From NCBI GenBank assembly GCA_903837495.1, contig CAILUT010000002.1:1-37945 (forward strand): 37,945 nucleotides of DNA, given 5' to 3'. The notes below the pieces were generated by a model, which made no database searches, had not been told where the DNA came from, and saw nothing but the letters and a program-made list of their open reading frames with translations. The translations under genes and the position numbers were made by a program. How positions within the stretch are numbered: position 1 is the stretch's first letter; the number at the start of each line of letters is the position of its first letter. Positions 24,736 through 34,104 of this stretch are shown in pieces. This DNA comes from an uncultured Flavobacteriales bacterium. GTDB lineage: Bacteria > Bacteroidota > Bacteroidia > CAIKAF01.

Positions 24736-25212
24736 ATGGTTCATGTTTATACAGATGGTGCCGCAAGCGGAAACCCTGGCCCTGGAGGCCTTGGAGTGGT
24801 TTTGCTTTTCAATGGCCATAGAAAAGAACATTCGGAAGGATTTCGTCGCACCACCAACAATCGGATGGAATTGCTCGCTGTAATTCGGGCTCTTCAATTC
24901 CTTAAAACAACTGAGCACCCCGTCCACGTTTTCTCTGACAGCAAATACGTCATTGATTCCATCACCAAAGGTTGGCTTAAAACCTGGCTTAAAACAGGCT
25001 TTAAAGGCAAAAAAAACAAAGATTTATGGCTGCTATACCATTCGATTGCTCCTAAATTCAATCTTACCTTTCACTGGGTAAAAGGCCATGCCAGCAACAA
25101 AGAAAACAACCGGTGCGATGAACTAGCCGTAGCCGCTTGCCGAAACCCCAATCTTCCCATTGATGTGGGCTACGAAGAGTCCCAATCCACCTCCAATTCT
25201 AGTTTATGGTAA
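24736..25212 (+). CDS. rnhA: Ribonuclease HI
   Basis: 158 residues. Cleaves the RNA strand of RNA:DNA hybrids (Okazaki primers, R-loops). The four catalytic carboxylates are visible: Asp7 (VYTDGAASGNPGPGG), Glu45 (NNRMELLAV), Asp68 (VFSDSKYVIDS) and Asp128 (NNRCDELA), plus His118 in WVKGHASNKEN. The basic handle region WLKTWLKTGFKGKKNKDLW is present, as in type 1 enzymes. The ATG gives the normal family N-terminus. It overlaps the GSCFA gene by 7 nt. Confidence 0.96.
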   Translation: MVHVYTDGAASGNPGPGGLGVVLLFNGHRKEHSEGFRRTTNNRMELLAVIRALQFLKTTEHPVHVFSDSKYVIDSITKGWLKTWLKTGFKGKKNKDLWLLYHSIAPKFNLTFHWVKGHASNKENNRCDELAVAACRNPNLPIDVGYEESQSTSNSSLW

Positions 25213-26144
25213 AATTCAGAACTGAATTTCCAGAATTTGTTTTGCCTAAACTGAATTATGAGCAGCCCATTTTGCTGGCTGGAAGTTGTTTCGCCGAACT
25301 GATCGAAGAACGGCTACAGAGGGGCGGCTTTTTAACCATCCCCCCTTCGCATGGGATTCTTTACCACCCTTTTTCCTTGGCAACCATGCTTCACAGTTGG
25401 TGTGAAATGCCATCAAATTGGCCTGTTTTAGAAGAATACAACCACCGTTGGATGAGCCTAGACCACCACGGGAATTTTTCTGGCAGCAATAAGTTTCAAG
25501 CCGCCGAAAAAATGGAAGAAGCCCGAAGCCAGTGCGCAAGGGCTTTGGTTCAAGCGCAGTTCCTTTTTCTGAGCTTAGGAACCGCGCATTATTTCGAAGA
25601 CATTGCCTCTGGCAAACCCGTGGCAAATTGCCATAAACTGCCCGCCTCTAGGTTTGTCCGTAAACGGGCTGGAGTAGATGAAATTCGAACATCGTTGCAA
25701 AACGCATTTGATGCCATTTGGAATGTGAATTCAAATGTAAACATCATTCTCAGCGTTAGTCCCGTTAAGCACCTTAGAGATGGATTGAGCGAAAATGCAT
25801 TAAGCAAATCCATTCTGAATGTGGCAGCCCATGAATTATGTACCCAGAATTCTCAGGTGCATTGCTTTCCGGCATTTGAAATTTTAACCGAAGATTTAAG
25901 GGATTATCGGTTTTATACCGAAGATTTAGCCCATCCAAGCAAATTCGCTCAGGATTATATATTTACGTATTTTTATTCCGCAAGTTTTTCAACCGAAACA
26001 AAGCAGATATTCAGGCAGATTATGGCTTTAAGAGACCTAGAACGCCACTTGCCTATGTCAAGCCCAAACGAGCACCTTCAAGCCATAGAAAACCTGAAGG
26101 AACGTTTGATGTCCGATTTCCCGTTTTTAAAGGGTAGGCTTTAG
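25206..26144 (+). CDS. GSCFA domain protein (SGNH-like hydrolase)
   Basis: 312 residues. Named after its motif, which reads ILLAGSCFAELIEERL (nucleophile candidate Ser27). FLSLGTAHYFED and the C-terminal DLAHPSKFAQDYIF, containing the Asp-x-x-His pair, fit an SGNH-type hydrolase or esterase fold. No signal peptide is visible. Members are frequent in Bacteroidota and of unknown substrate; acyl or acetyl ester hydrolysis on glycans is the usual guess. It lies between rnhA and a GT39 glycosyltransferase, with a 14-nt gap to the latter. Confidence 0.88.
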   Translation: MVKFRTEFPEFVLPKLNYEQPILLAGSCFAELIEERLQRGGFLTIPPSHGILYHPFSLATMLHSWCEMPSNWPVLEEYNHRWMSLDHHGNFSGSNKFQAAEKMEEARSQCARALVQAQFLFLSLGTAHYFEDIASGKPVANCHKLPASRFVRKRAGVDEIRTSLQNAFDAIWNVNSNVNIILSVSPVKHLRDGLSENALSKSILNVAAHELCTQNSQVHCFPAFEILTEDLRDYRFYTEDLAHPSKFAQDYIFTYFYSASFSTETKQIFRQIMALRDLERHLPMSSPNEHLQAIENLKERLMSDFPFLKGRL

Positions 26145-26158
26145 TTTGATTGTGCACC

Positions 26159-27847
26159 ATGAACCTGCTTCAACAAAACCTTGGATTTCTTGGCGATAGA
26201 AACGTAAAATTCATTCGGTACGGTATTTATTTTGTTTGGACCCTCGGCTTGATTTGGTCGGCCTCTTTTACCGAATTGCTAGACGATGAGGCCTATTATT
26301 GGGTTTACAGCCAAAATATATCCTTGGGTTATCACGATCACCCTCCCTTCATTGCTTGGAGCATTTTTTTGGGATATGCCGTTTTTAAATCCGAATTGGG
26401 GGTAAGGCTTTTGATGGTTCTCTTTCATTTGATAACCATACGCCTGCTAGAACATTTGATTTCTCCGAAATTCCCCCTGCTTTTTTTAGCGCTTGTTTTT
26501 AGTATTCCCGTTTTTCAATTCTCTGGATTTTGGGCCGTTCCCGACACCCCATTTCTGTTCACACTCACCTTATTTTTACTTGCAATAAAACATTTCCATA
26601 AAAAATCTAATGCATACAACGCCATCGCTCTTGGAATAGCAGCTGCAGCGGTATTGTATGCGAAGTACCACGGTGCATTGTTTGTTTTATTCCTATTTGT
26701 GTTTGCACATAACATGTTTAAAAGGCCAACCTTTTATTTAGCAATAGGCCTAGGGTTTATTCTGTATTTACCTCACGTAATTTGGCTGATTCAACATGAT
26801 TTTCCAACCCTTGCGTATCATTTTGGTTACAGAAATTCCAAGGGGTATGAATGGCAACAAACAGCCACATTCATCCTGGGCCAATTTCTGCTATTGGGGC
26901 CAATTTTGGCGATCCTTCTTTTAAAAACCAGCCGAAATAAATGGCCAAACGAGCCGGTCGATTCAATTTTTTTAAAAACAGCGGTTTCCGTGTTTATTTT
27001 CCTTTTCCTTTTTACTTTTTTTGGGCATGTTGAAGGAAATTGGTCTTTGGGTGTTTTTCCGTTTGTTTTGGTAGCCCTGTTTAAAAATTGGGAGGAGGCA
27101 GATTCTGCACATCGGATTGTCTTTAGGGGATTGTGGTTTAGTATTCCAATCCTAATTTTAGGACGTTTGGTGCTGGTTTATAATGTTTTGCCTTACCGCA
27201 TCCCTTTTTTGAATCAGGTGTACGGTCAAAAGGAATGGGTTGGGCAGCTAGATCGCATTGCCAAAGAACGTCCCGTTGTTTTTATGAATTCATATCAAAA
27301 GGCATCTAAGTTTTTGTTTTATTCCCAAAAACCAGCATCAACATTAAGCAATGCCATGGGCCGCCGCAGCCAATTTGATTTATTAAATCGGCATGAAACA
27401 TGGTTTGGCAGCCCCGTTTTGCTGCACGTAAACTGGGCTTCCAAAGACTTAGATTCAATTCAAACAAAAACGGGGGGTACCTTCTATTATACGATCGATT
27501 CAACATTCTGGTATTTTCCTAAAACCAAGATTGTTCCCCTGAATCTTCCCCAATCCTGGCAAGCAAACCAAACGAAGAAAATTGAAATTTCAATAGAGCG
27601 TTCAGATCGCCTGGGCAATAAAATTCCAACATCCTGCAACATTGCCTACCATTTTTTAAAAAATGGACAGCGCATTTCTGGGAATAGTTTTGTTGGCCTT
27701 TGGAATCCTGCTCAGGAAAAAACGACGCGCTCTATTTCAATTCTGGCCCCCGCAATTAAGGGGAAATACCAGTTGATTTTTTCAATTGAACGAAAATGGA
27801 TGCCTTTAGGCATAAACAGCAAACGGCATACCATATTTGTAGAATAG
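26159..27847 (+). CDS. Family 39 glycosyltransferase-like integral membrane protein (ArnT/PMT type)
   Basis: 562 residues with about 10-11 TM segments in the first 350 residues and a soluble C-terminal domain of about 200 residues. The first periplasmic loop has the catalytic pattern LLDDEAYYWVYSQNISLGYH followed by DHPPF, typical of GT39/ArnT-like enzymes that use polyprenyl-phosphate sugar donors. The C-terminal part (IEISIERSDRLGNKIPTSCN onwards) looks like a beta-sandwich. The ATG at 26159 is preferred over a TTG three codons upstream. Acceptor is unknown, with lipid A, glycans or surface proteins all possible. Confidence 0.85.
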   Translation: MNLLQQNLGFLGDRNVKFIRYGIYFVWTLGLIWSASFTELLDDEAYYWVYSQNISLGYHDHPPFIAWSIFLGYAVFKSELGVRLLMVLFHLITIRLLEHLISPKFPLLFLALVFSIPVFQFSGFWAVPDTPFLFTLTLFLLAIKHFHKKSNAYNAIALGIAAAAVLYAKYHGALFVLFLFVFAHNMFKRPTFYLAIGLGFILYLPHVIWLIQHDFPTLAYHFGYRNSKGYEWQQTATFILGQFLLLGPILAILLLKTSRNKWPNEPVDSIFLKTAVSVFIFLFLFTFFGHVEGNWSLGVFPFVLVALFKNWEEADSAHRIVFRGLWFSIPILILGRLVLVYNVLPYRIPFLNQVYGQKEWVGQLDRIAKERPVVFMNSYQKASKFLFYSQKPASTLSNAMGRRSQFDLLNRHETWFGSPVLLHVNWASKDLDSIQTKTGGTFYYTIDSTFWYFPKTKIVPLNLPQSWQANQTKKIEISIERSDRLGNKIPTSCNIAYHFLKNGQRISGNSFVGLWNPAQEKTTRSISILAPAIKGKYQLIFSIERKWMPLGINSKRHTIFVE

Positions 27848-27895
27848 GCTAATGGCAATGAACTAGAATTTCTGCTTTTGCAAATAAGGGCTTTG

Positions 27896-27903
27896 TATAT
27901 TTG
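27896..27903 (+). promoter_or_regulatory. -7 box (TAnnTTTG) of leuS
   Basis: TATATTTG, a perfect match, 5 nt before the leuS ATG; predicts a leaderless or nearly leaderless mRNA. Confidence 0.6.
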
Positions 27904-27908
27904 CAGCT

Positions 27909-30677
27909 ATGAAATACGACTTCAGGGAGATTGAGCTCAATGCCAAAGATAAATGGGCAGAACACAAAGCCTACGCTGTTGCGGAAGACCCTTCAAAACC
28001 CTCTTTTTACGTTTTAGACATGTTTCCTTATCCATCAGGGGCGGGATTGCATGTTGGACACCCCCTCGGATATATTGCCTCTGACATTCTGGCTCGATAC
28101 AAAACAATGAGCGGCTACTGTGTGCTTCACCCCATGGGATTTGATGCCTTTGGTTTGCCTGCTGAACAATATGCCATTCAAACCAACCGGCACCCCGAGG
28201 AAACCACCAAAGAAAACATCGACCGGTACAGACAGCAGTTGGAATTGCTGGGATTGGGGTACGATTGGAACCGCTCGGTTACTACCTCAGATCCCAATTA
28301 TTACAAATGGACCCAGTGGATTTTTTTGCAGCTTTTCAATCACGTTTATCGGGGTGACTTGCAAAAAGCGGCCCCCATTGAAGAACTCTTTGGTCATTTT
28401 CGGCACTTTGGCAGCTCAAACCATCCGTTTCTTGGAACTGCGCACGATGCATTTTCTGCGGATGAATGGAATCAATTTGATTCAGAAAAGCAAGCCGCAA
28501 TTGCCATGAATTACCGATTGGCCTATCAAGCAGATGCCTGGGTAAATTGGTGTGAAGCCTTGGGGACCGTTCTAGCCAACGATGAGGTAAAAGATGGTTT
28601 TTCGGAACGGGGTGGGCATGCAGTAGAAAAAAAACGTTTAAAGCAATGGTTTTTGCGTATTTCAACGTACGCTGACCGTTTGTTGCTCGACCTAGAAGGA
28701 TTGAACTGGTCTGCAGCGATGAAAGAAATGCAATCCAATTGGATTGGAAAATCAGAGGGTGCTTCCTTGGGCTTTAAGGTCGCAAATTCCGAAATTGTAC
28801 TGGAGGTATTTACCACCCGCCCCGACACTCTATTCGGGGTCAGTTTTATGGTATTGGCTCCCGAGCATCCCCTGCTTGCTGAGGTGGTGAAATTTGGCTT
28901 TGAGGAAGCCTTGGCCTATGCAAAGCAAGCATCAAATCGATCAGAACGCGAACGCCAAGCTGGATCAGAACAGGCAACAGGAGCCTTTACGGGTTCGTAT
29001 GCTTTGCACCCCATTTCAGGGAAAGAATTGCCCATTTGGGTGGGCGATTATGTGTTGGCGGGCTATGGAACAGGAGCCGTTATGGCGGTGCCAGCACACG
29101 ACACCCGCGACCATAAATTTGCAATGGCCTTTGGTCTGCCTATTCTTCCTGTTATTGAATTGCCCGAAGATGAATCGCTCCCTTATGAAAGCAAAGAAGG
29201 CCGATTAATGCACTCTGATTTTCTGAATGGATTGGAAGTGAAAGAGGGGATTTCGGCCATGTTGGCCCATTTAGAAGCGAAGAAATTGGGGCTAAAGACC
29301 GTGAATTACCGACTTAGAGACGCCAATTTTAGTCGGCAGCGCTACTGGGGCGAACCCTTCCCCATTGTGTATTCAACTGGAATTGCCAAAGCGGTAGATG
29401 TTCAAGATTTGCCAGTGGAACTTCCTCACATGGAAGATTTTAAGCCAACCGGAAGGCCAGAATCGCCGCTCACCAAGGCCAAGGCATGGACAGAATTGCC
29501 CGAAGGTATTCGGGAAACCGATACCATGCCCGGATTTGCGGGCAGCAGTTGGTATTTTCTGCGTTACATGGACCCCAAAAACAATGAACATTTTGCCTCT
29601 TCAGCGGCCCTGAACTATTGGAAGCAAGTAGATGTGTACATTGGTGGAACCGAACATGCGGTTGGACACCTATTGTATGCTCGATTTTGGCATAAATTTC
29701 TGTATGATTTGGGCTATGTGCCTGGGCATGAGCCATTCAAGCGCCTGGTGAATCAGGGTATGATTTTGGGAAGGTCAAATTTGGTGTACCGCGAAACCTC
29801 AACCGGCAAATATGTGTCGGCCGGTCTAGTTCCAACCTCTAAAAAGGGATTTCAAGCTTTGCATGTAGATGTGAATGTTGTGCACGATGATGCCTTGCTT
29901 CCGGAACAAGTGTTGGCTATTTTTCCCGAGGCAAGACCTCATTTGTTGGTTTTAGAAGAGGGTGTATTGAAATGTGGGGTTGAAATTGAAAAAATGTCAA
30001 AAAGCAAATTCAATGTGGTCAACCCAGATGCCATTGTTGAGGATTATGGTGCAGACACATTGAGGATGTATGAAATGTTTTTGGGGCCTATAGAACAATC
30101 CAAACCTTGGAACACCCAGGGAATTGAAGGCGTCAATAAATTTTTGCGCCGGGTGTGGAGGCATTGCATTTCGGAGGGAGGGCATTGCGTATTGACATCG
30201 GACAGCCCCGAACCGGCTGCATTGAAATCCCTGCACACCCTGCTAAAAAGGCTACACCAGGACATTGAAGACATGTCTATGAACACCTGCATTAGTGCCT
30301 TTATGATTTGCTTGAATGAATTGCTGGATCAGAAGTGCAAATCCATCGAAATATTCAGACCTTTTAGTTTGGCCTTGTCTCCATTTGCACCATTTATAGC
30401 GGAAGCGTTGTGGGAAAAAATGGGCGGAGTCGGATTGGCTTGCAAACAAGAATTTCCGAAGGTTGAAGAGAAGCATTTGGTTGAAGACCAATTCAGTTAT
30501 CCTGTTTCTTTTAATGGAAAAAAGCGTTTTGATTTGACATTGCCTCTTTCGCTGAGTCCCAGTGAAATTCAACAGGAAGTGCTAAGCCATGCAGAGGCAA
30601 AGAAGTGGCTGCAAGGGCAGACGCTTCGGAAAGTGATTGTGGTTCCAGGTCGGATTGTGAATATTGTGCTGGGATGA
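27909..30677 (+). CDS. leuS: Leucyl-tRNA synthetase
   Basis: 922 residues; class I synthetase charging tRNA-Leu. The HIGH motif is HVGH (48-51) in FPYPSGAGLHVGHPLGY, the editing domain contains FTTRPDTLFGVSFMVLAPEHP (split: TTRPDTLFGVSFMVLAPEH), and KMSKS is at about residue 695 (EIEKMSKSKFNVVNPD). An insertion between the HIGH region and the editing domain (about residues 150-200) and a segment before KMSKS (about 645-690) match the longer Bacteroidota form. The anticodon-binding domain follows. The stop codon overlaps the ATG of the ABC exporter. Confidence 0.97.
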   Translation: MKYDFREIELNAKDKWAEHKAYAVAEDPSKPSFYVLDMFPYPSGAGLHVGHPLGYIASDILARYKTMSGYCVLHPMGFDAFGLPAEQYAIQTNRHPEETTKENIDRYRQQLELLGLGYDWNRSVTTSDPNYYKWTQWIFLQLFNHVYRGDLQKAAPIEELFGHFRHFGSSNHPFLGTAHDAFSADEWNQFDSEKQAAIAMNYRLAYQADAWVNWCEALGTVLANDEVKDGFSERGGHAVEKKRLKQWFLRISTYADRLLLDLEGLNWSAAMKEMQSNWIGKSEGASLGFKVANSEIVLEVFTTRPDTLFGVSFMVLAPEHPLLAEVVKFGFEEALAYAKQASNRSERERQAGSEQATGAFTGSYALHPISGKELPIWVGDYVLAGYGTGAVMAVPAHDTRDHKFAMAFGLPILPVIELPEDESLPYESKEGRLMHSDFLNGLEVKEGISAMLAHLEAKKLGLKTVNYRLRDANFSRQRYWGEPFPIVYSTGIAKAVDVQDLPVELPHMEDFKPTGRPESPLTKAKAWTELPEGIRETDTMPGFAGSSWYFLRYMDPKNNEHFASSAALNYWKQVDVYIGGTEHAVGHLLYARFWHKFLYDLGYVPGHEPFKRLVNQGMILGRSNLVYRETSTGKYVSAGLVPTSKKGFQALHVDVNVVHDDALLPEQVLAIFPEARPHLLVLEEGVLKCGVEIEKMSKSKFNVVNPDAIVEDYGADTLRMYEMFLGPIEQSKPWNTQGIEGVNKFLRRVWRHCISEGGHCVLTSDSPEPAALKSLHTLLKRLHQDIEDMSMNTCISAFMICLNELLDQKCKSIEIFRPFSLALSPFAPFIAEALWEKMGGVGLACKQEFPKVEEKHLVEDQFSYPVSFNGKKRFDLTLPLSLSPSEIQQEVLSHAEAKKWLQGQTLRKVIVVPGRIVNIVLG

Positions 30678-32452
30678 GCGAAACCAAACACAGCCTAAAA
30701 GTAAAAATCAGCCGAGCTTCAATTCTTCGGTCGGCCCGGTTGTTCCGGTACATTCAACCCTACCGATTGATTTTTGGCTTGGGCTTGTTTGCTTTGGTCA
30801 TTTCGAGCATATCGGGATTGATGCTGTTTTCATCGTTGGGCGATTTAATAGATGTTCAGACGGATCGTTTGAACGATGAAATAGGAAAAATCACCCTTTT
30901 TTTGCTGGGCATTTTAGTGTTGCAAGGCCTAACCTCTTTCGTTCGCATCTATACTTTTTCGTACGTAACCGAAAGAAGCATGGCCAAATTAAGGCAAGAT
31001 GTATTTGCCTCTTTGTTGTCTTTGCCCATGGGTTGGTTTTCAGAACGAACCACCGGTGAAATTTCGAGCAGAATCAGTGCCGATGTAGCTTCGGTGCAAA
31101 GCACATTAACCACCTATTTGGCTGAGTTTGTTCGGCAGGTCATTACAATTGTAGGCACCGTTGTGATTTTAATGGGAACCTCATTTAAACTTGCCTTGTT
31201 TATGGTGGCTACTTTGCCTGCCATGGCCGTGCTTGCTGTTGTTTTTGGGCGTTATGTACGCAAACTTGGCAAAAAGGCCCAAGATGAAGTGGCAGAATCC
31301 ACCGCCCTTTTGGAAGAAGTTCTGAGTGGAATAGCCACCGTAAAAGCGTTTACCACAGAATGGTGGGAGTTTTCTAAGTACAAACATAAAACGGACCAAG
31401 TGGTGCAAACGGGAATGCGGAATGCCATAGCACGTGGCACTTTTGCCACCTTTATTGTCGTTTTTATTTTTGGTAGCATTGTTGGTTTGGTTTGGTTTGG
31501 GGGCAAGTTGGTGGCCACAGGCGAAATCAGTACCGGAGATTTGTTTCGATTTTTTATGTTGAGTGCCTTAATGGCGGGTTCGGCTGGTGGTTTGGCTGAA
31601 ACCTATGCGCAGCTTCAAAAGTCTATAGGAGCCACCGAGCATTTGCTCGACATTATGGAAGCCCAGCCAGAACTGGATCTGCCAAGTGCACCTGCCCCCA
31701 AAATTCCAGCTCCCCAAGGTTCGTTTCGTTTTGCCCATGTGTCGTTTGAATACCCAAATCGAACAGGAGTTCAGGTGTTGGCAGATTTAAACCTGGAAAT
31801 TCTGGAAGGAAAAACCACGGCATTGGTTGGACGAAGCGGGGCAGGGAAATCAACCCTTGCGTATTTAATGCTTCGATTTTATGCTCCCCAATCTGGAACA
31901 ATATTTTGGGGGAATGAACCGATAGAATCCATGGATTTGCGCAATTATCGAAGTTTCATAGGGTATGTACCACAGGAAATTATACTGTTTAGCGGCAGCA
32001 TTGCTGAGAATATACGTTATGGTGATGTTCGGGCCGGTCAGGAAGAGATTGAAAACGCAGCTAAGTCGGCAAACGCTCACGATTTTATTGTTGAATTTCC
32101 GGAGGGCTACGAAACAAAGGTAGGAGAAAGGGGAATGCGATTGAGTGGGGGGCAGCGTCAGCGCATTGCGATTGCTAGGGCTATGCTTGCCAATCCGGCC
32201 CTGTTGATTTTAGACGAAGCCACCAGCAGCTTAGACAACGCTTCGGAAGGTTTGGTGCAAGAGGCATTGACCCGACTAATGCAAAACCGGACTTCCTTGG
32301 TCATTGCGCATCGATTGTCAACAATCAAGCATGCGGATTCGATTGTGGTTTTAGAAAAGGGGAAAATTGTGGAACAGGGCAGCCATTTTGAATTGCTGGA
32401 GCGCAGTGGTTTTTATGCCCATTTGTTGAAAAAAGGCATTGAAGAGGGGTAG
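30674..32452 (+). CDS. ABC exporter, fused permease-ATPase (MsbA-like)
   Basis: 592 residues: a six-helix type 1 exporter TM domain (about 25-330) and an ATPase domain (about 350-590) with Walker A GRSGAGKST (about 385), signature LSGGQRQRIAIARAML (about 490), Walker B LLILDEATSSLD and H-loop VIAHRLSTI. It functions as a dimer in the inner membrane; homologues flip lipid A or export peptides or drugs, and the substrate cannot be told here. The ATG at 30674 overlaps the leuS stop (ATGA) and is preferred to the in-frame ATG at 30605 inside leuS. Confidence 0.92.
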   Translation: MSETKHSLKVKISRASILRSARLFRYIQPYRLIFGLGLFALVISSISGLMLFSSLGDLIDVQTDRLNDEIGKITLFLLGILVLQGLTSFVRIYTFSYVTERSMAKLRQDVFASLLSLPMGWFSERTTGEISSRISADVASVQSTLTTYLAEFVRQVITIVGTVVILMGTSFKLALFMVATLPAMAVLAVVFGRYVRKLGKKAQDEVAESTALLEEVLSGIATVKAFTTEWWEFSKYKHKTDQVVQTGMRNAIARGTFATFIVVFIFGSIVGLVWFGGKLVATGEISTGDLFRFFMLSALMAGSAGGLAETYAQLQKSIGATEHLLDIMEAQPELDLPSAPAPKIPAPQGSFRFAHVSFEYPNRTGVQVLADLNLEILEGKTTALVGRSGAGKSTLAYLMLRFYAPQSGTIFWGNEPIESMDLRNYRSFIGYVPQEIILFSGSIAENIRYGDVRAGQEEIENAAKSANAHDFIVEFPEGYETKVGERGMRLSGGQRQRIAIARAMLANPALLILDEATSSLDNASEGLVQEALTRLMQNRTSLVIAHRLSTIKHADSIVVLEKGKIVEQGSHFELLERSGFYAHLLKKGIEEG

Positions 32453-32498
32453 TCTTCATTTATAACATTCAGACAATAAGGCTAGATTGGTTTTTATT

Positions 32499-32506
32499 TA
32501 CTTTTG
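32499..32506 (+). promoter_or_regulatory. -7 box (TAnnTTTG) of the glycine-rich protein gene
   Basis: TACTTTTG, a perfect match, 20 nt before the ATG at 32527. Confidence 0.55.
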
Positions 32507-32526
32507 AAGAAACAGCGATTAGCCCC

Positions 32527-34062
32527 ATGAAAATACATGTGCTTTATTTAAAACAAATCGTTTGGATTGGTTCTTTGATTCTTATTTGTAGGTCTGGGTT
32601 TAGCCAAACGGTATCAATTGGTGACACTTCATTGGGTATAGTTCCCACCGCAAGTTTGCATCTTCTTGACACCAACTTAGGATTAATGATAAATCGATTA
32701 ACCACTGCACAACGAAATGCAATTTCAAGTCCCGCTACTGGACTGCAGGTATTTAATGTCAGCAATCGATGTCTAGAAATTTATTTTCCAGGAACGGGCT
32801 GGAAAAGCATTGCCTGCGAATGTACAGTTGTACCTGCAGCTCCAACAAGTATTCAAGGTCCTGTGCAAATTTGTCCGGGCGATACGGTTTCATTTTCAAG
32901 CACATCTGTTCTTGGAGCAACCCAATACCAATGGACATTTCCTAGTGGCAGCACCATCATATCAGGGATAGGAAGCGACAGCATTCAAGTTGCGTTAGGG
33001 CAAGCATCAGGAACAGTTTCTGTGGTGGCTCAAAATGGTTGCGGAAATTCACCTTCTACCACGCTTCCGGTTTTAGTTGCCTTTCCTGATAGTACGTTTA
33101 CTGTAAATCCACAAAGTCCTTCCATTAATAGTCAGGCACAATTTACAGCATTGCAGTTAGGAGCGAGTTATTCCTGGACTTTTTCAAGTGGAACACCGGC
33201 AAATTCGACCCAAGCCACCCAAGGTGTAACCTGGACTCAGGCAGGAAATTACAATGTGGGATTAACTGCAACGCTTTACCCTGGTTGTTTTTCTTCTTCA
33301 ATTCAAAATATCGCGGTGAATGCCTGTCCACCACCACTTCAAAGTTCCGTGTCTTTTTCGTACACGGGCTCGGTTCAGAACTGGACAGTTCCAGCTTGCG
33401 CAACCACCATTCGAATTCAGGCTTCAGGAGGTCAAGGAGGGAATGCTCAGGGAGGAAGTCCAGGTCAAGGTGGCTTAGGTGCCAGAATGCAGGGAGATTT
33501 TCAGGTGAATTCGGGCACTGTTTTAACCATAATCGTCGGAAAACAAGGAAATACAAATGGAGCTTCGGGAGGGGGCGGCGGGGGTTCGGGAGTTCTTGTT
33601 CAAGGAAGTCCATGGATTATTGCAGGTGGGGGTGGAGGCATCAACAACGCTCAAAATTTTGGGGGCTTGGCTGGTACAACTTCAACATCTGGTTCAACTG
33701 GTGAATACGGAGGAGGGGCAGGTGGCAGCAATGGAGGAGATGGCGGCGGCACTGTTTATTCAGGCAGTAATTTCGCTTATGGTGGAAAAGGCTTGAATGC
33801 TGGGGCAAATGGATCAACCGGAACCAATGGAGTTTCAAATATGACTACAACAACTCAAGGAGTTTATGGTTTGGGTGGTGGCGGAGGGTCAGTAGGCGGA
33901 GGCTACTGCAATTGTGGTGGGGGAGGTGGAGGCTACTCTGGCGGCGGCGCCGGAGGGGTAAATGGGTCGGGCGGCGGCGGCGGAAGTTACAATAATGGAA
34001 CCAACCAAATAAACCAAGGTGGAGTTCAGAGTGGAAATGGGCAGGTGGTAATTTTGTATTAG
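32527..34062 (+). CDS. Secreted protein with PKD-like domains and a glycine-rich C-terminal domain
   Basis: 511 residues: signal peptide (IGSLILICRSGFSQ), a short N-terminal domain (about 25-95; LMINRLTTAQRNAISSPATG and CLEIYFPGTGWKSIAC, as in Bacteroidota adhesin-like proteins), two PKD-like beta-sandwich repeats (about 100-265; QYQWTFPSGS and SYSWTFSSGTPANS), then from about residue 275 a glycine-rich domain starting with VSFSYTGSVQNWTVPACATT and ending GNGQVVILY. This C-terminal type is seen in many secreted glycine-rich bacterial proteins. No type IX sorting domain follows, so export may stop at the periplasm or use another route. Repeat copy D lies 43 nt after the stop. Function unknown, perhaps adhesion. 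Confidence 0.78.
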   Translation: MKIHVLYLKQIVWIGSLILICRSGFSQTVSIGDTSLGIVPTASLHLLDTNLGLMINRLTTAQRNAISSPATGLQVFNVSNRCLEIYFPGTGWKSIACECTVVPAAPTSIQGPVQICPGDTVSFSSTSVLGATQYQWTFPSGSTIISGIGSDSIQVALGQASGTVSVVAQNGCGNSPSTTLPVLVAFPDSTFTVNPQSPSINSQAQFTALQLGASYSWTFSSGTPANSTQATQGVTWTQAGNYNVGLTATLYPGCFSSSIQNIAVNACPPPLQSSVSFSYTGSVQNWTVPACATTIRIQASGGQGGNAQGGSPGQGGLGARMQGDFQVNSGTVLTIIVGKQGNTNGASGGGGGGSGVLVQGSPWIIAGGGGGINNAQNFGGLAGTTSTSGSTGEYGGGAGGSNGGDGGGTVYSGSNFAYGGKGLNAGANGSTGTNGVSNMTTTTQGVYGLGGGGGSVGGGYCNCGGGGGGYSGGGAGGVNGSGGGGGSYNNGTNQINQGGVQSGNGQVVILY

Positions 34063-34104
34063 TAGCCCCGAAACGCAGATTTTAAAGTAGGACGAATTTT
34101 CTTT

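Noticed and set aside
33400-34040. Purine-rich GGN repeats resembling a DNA tandem repeat
   Set aside because: They are codons for a glycine-rich protein domain in a clear reading frame, not a non-coding repeat or CRISPR-like array.
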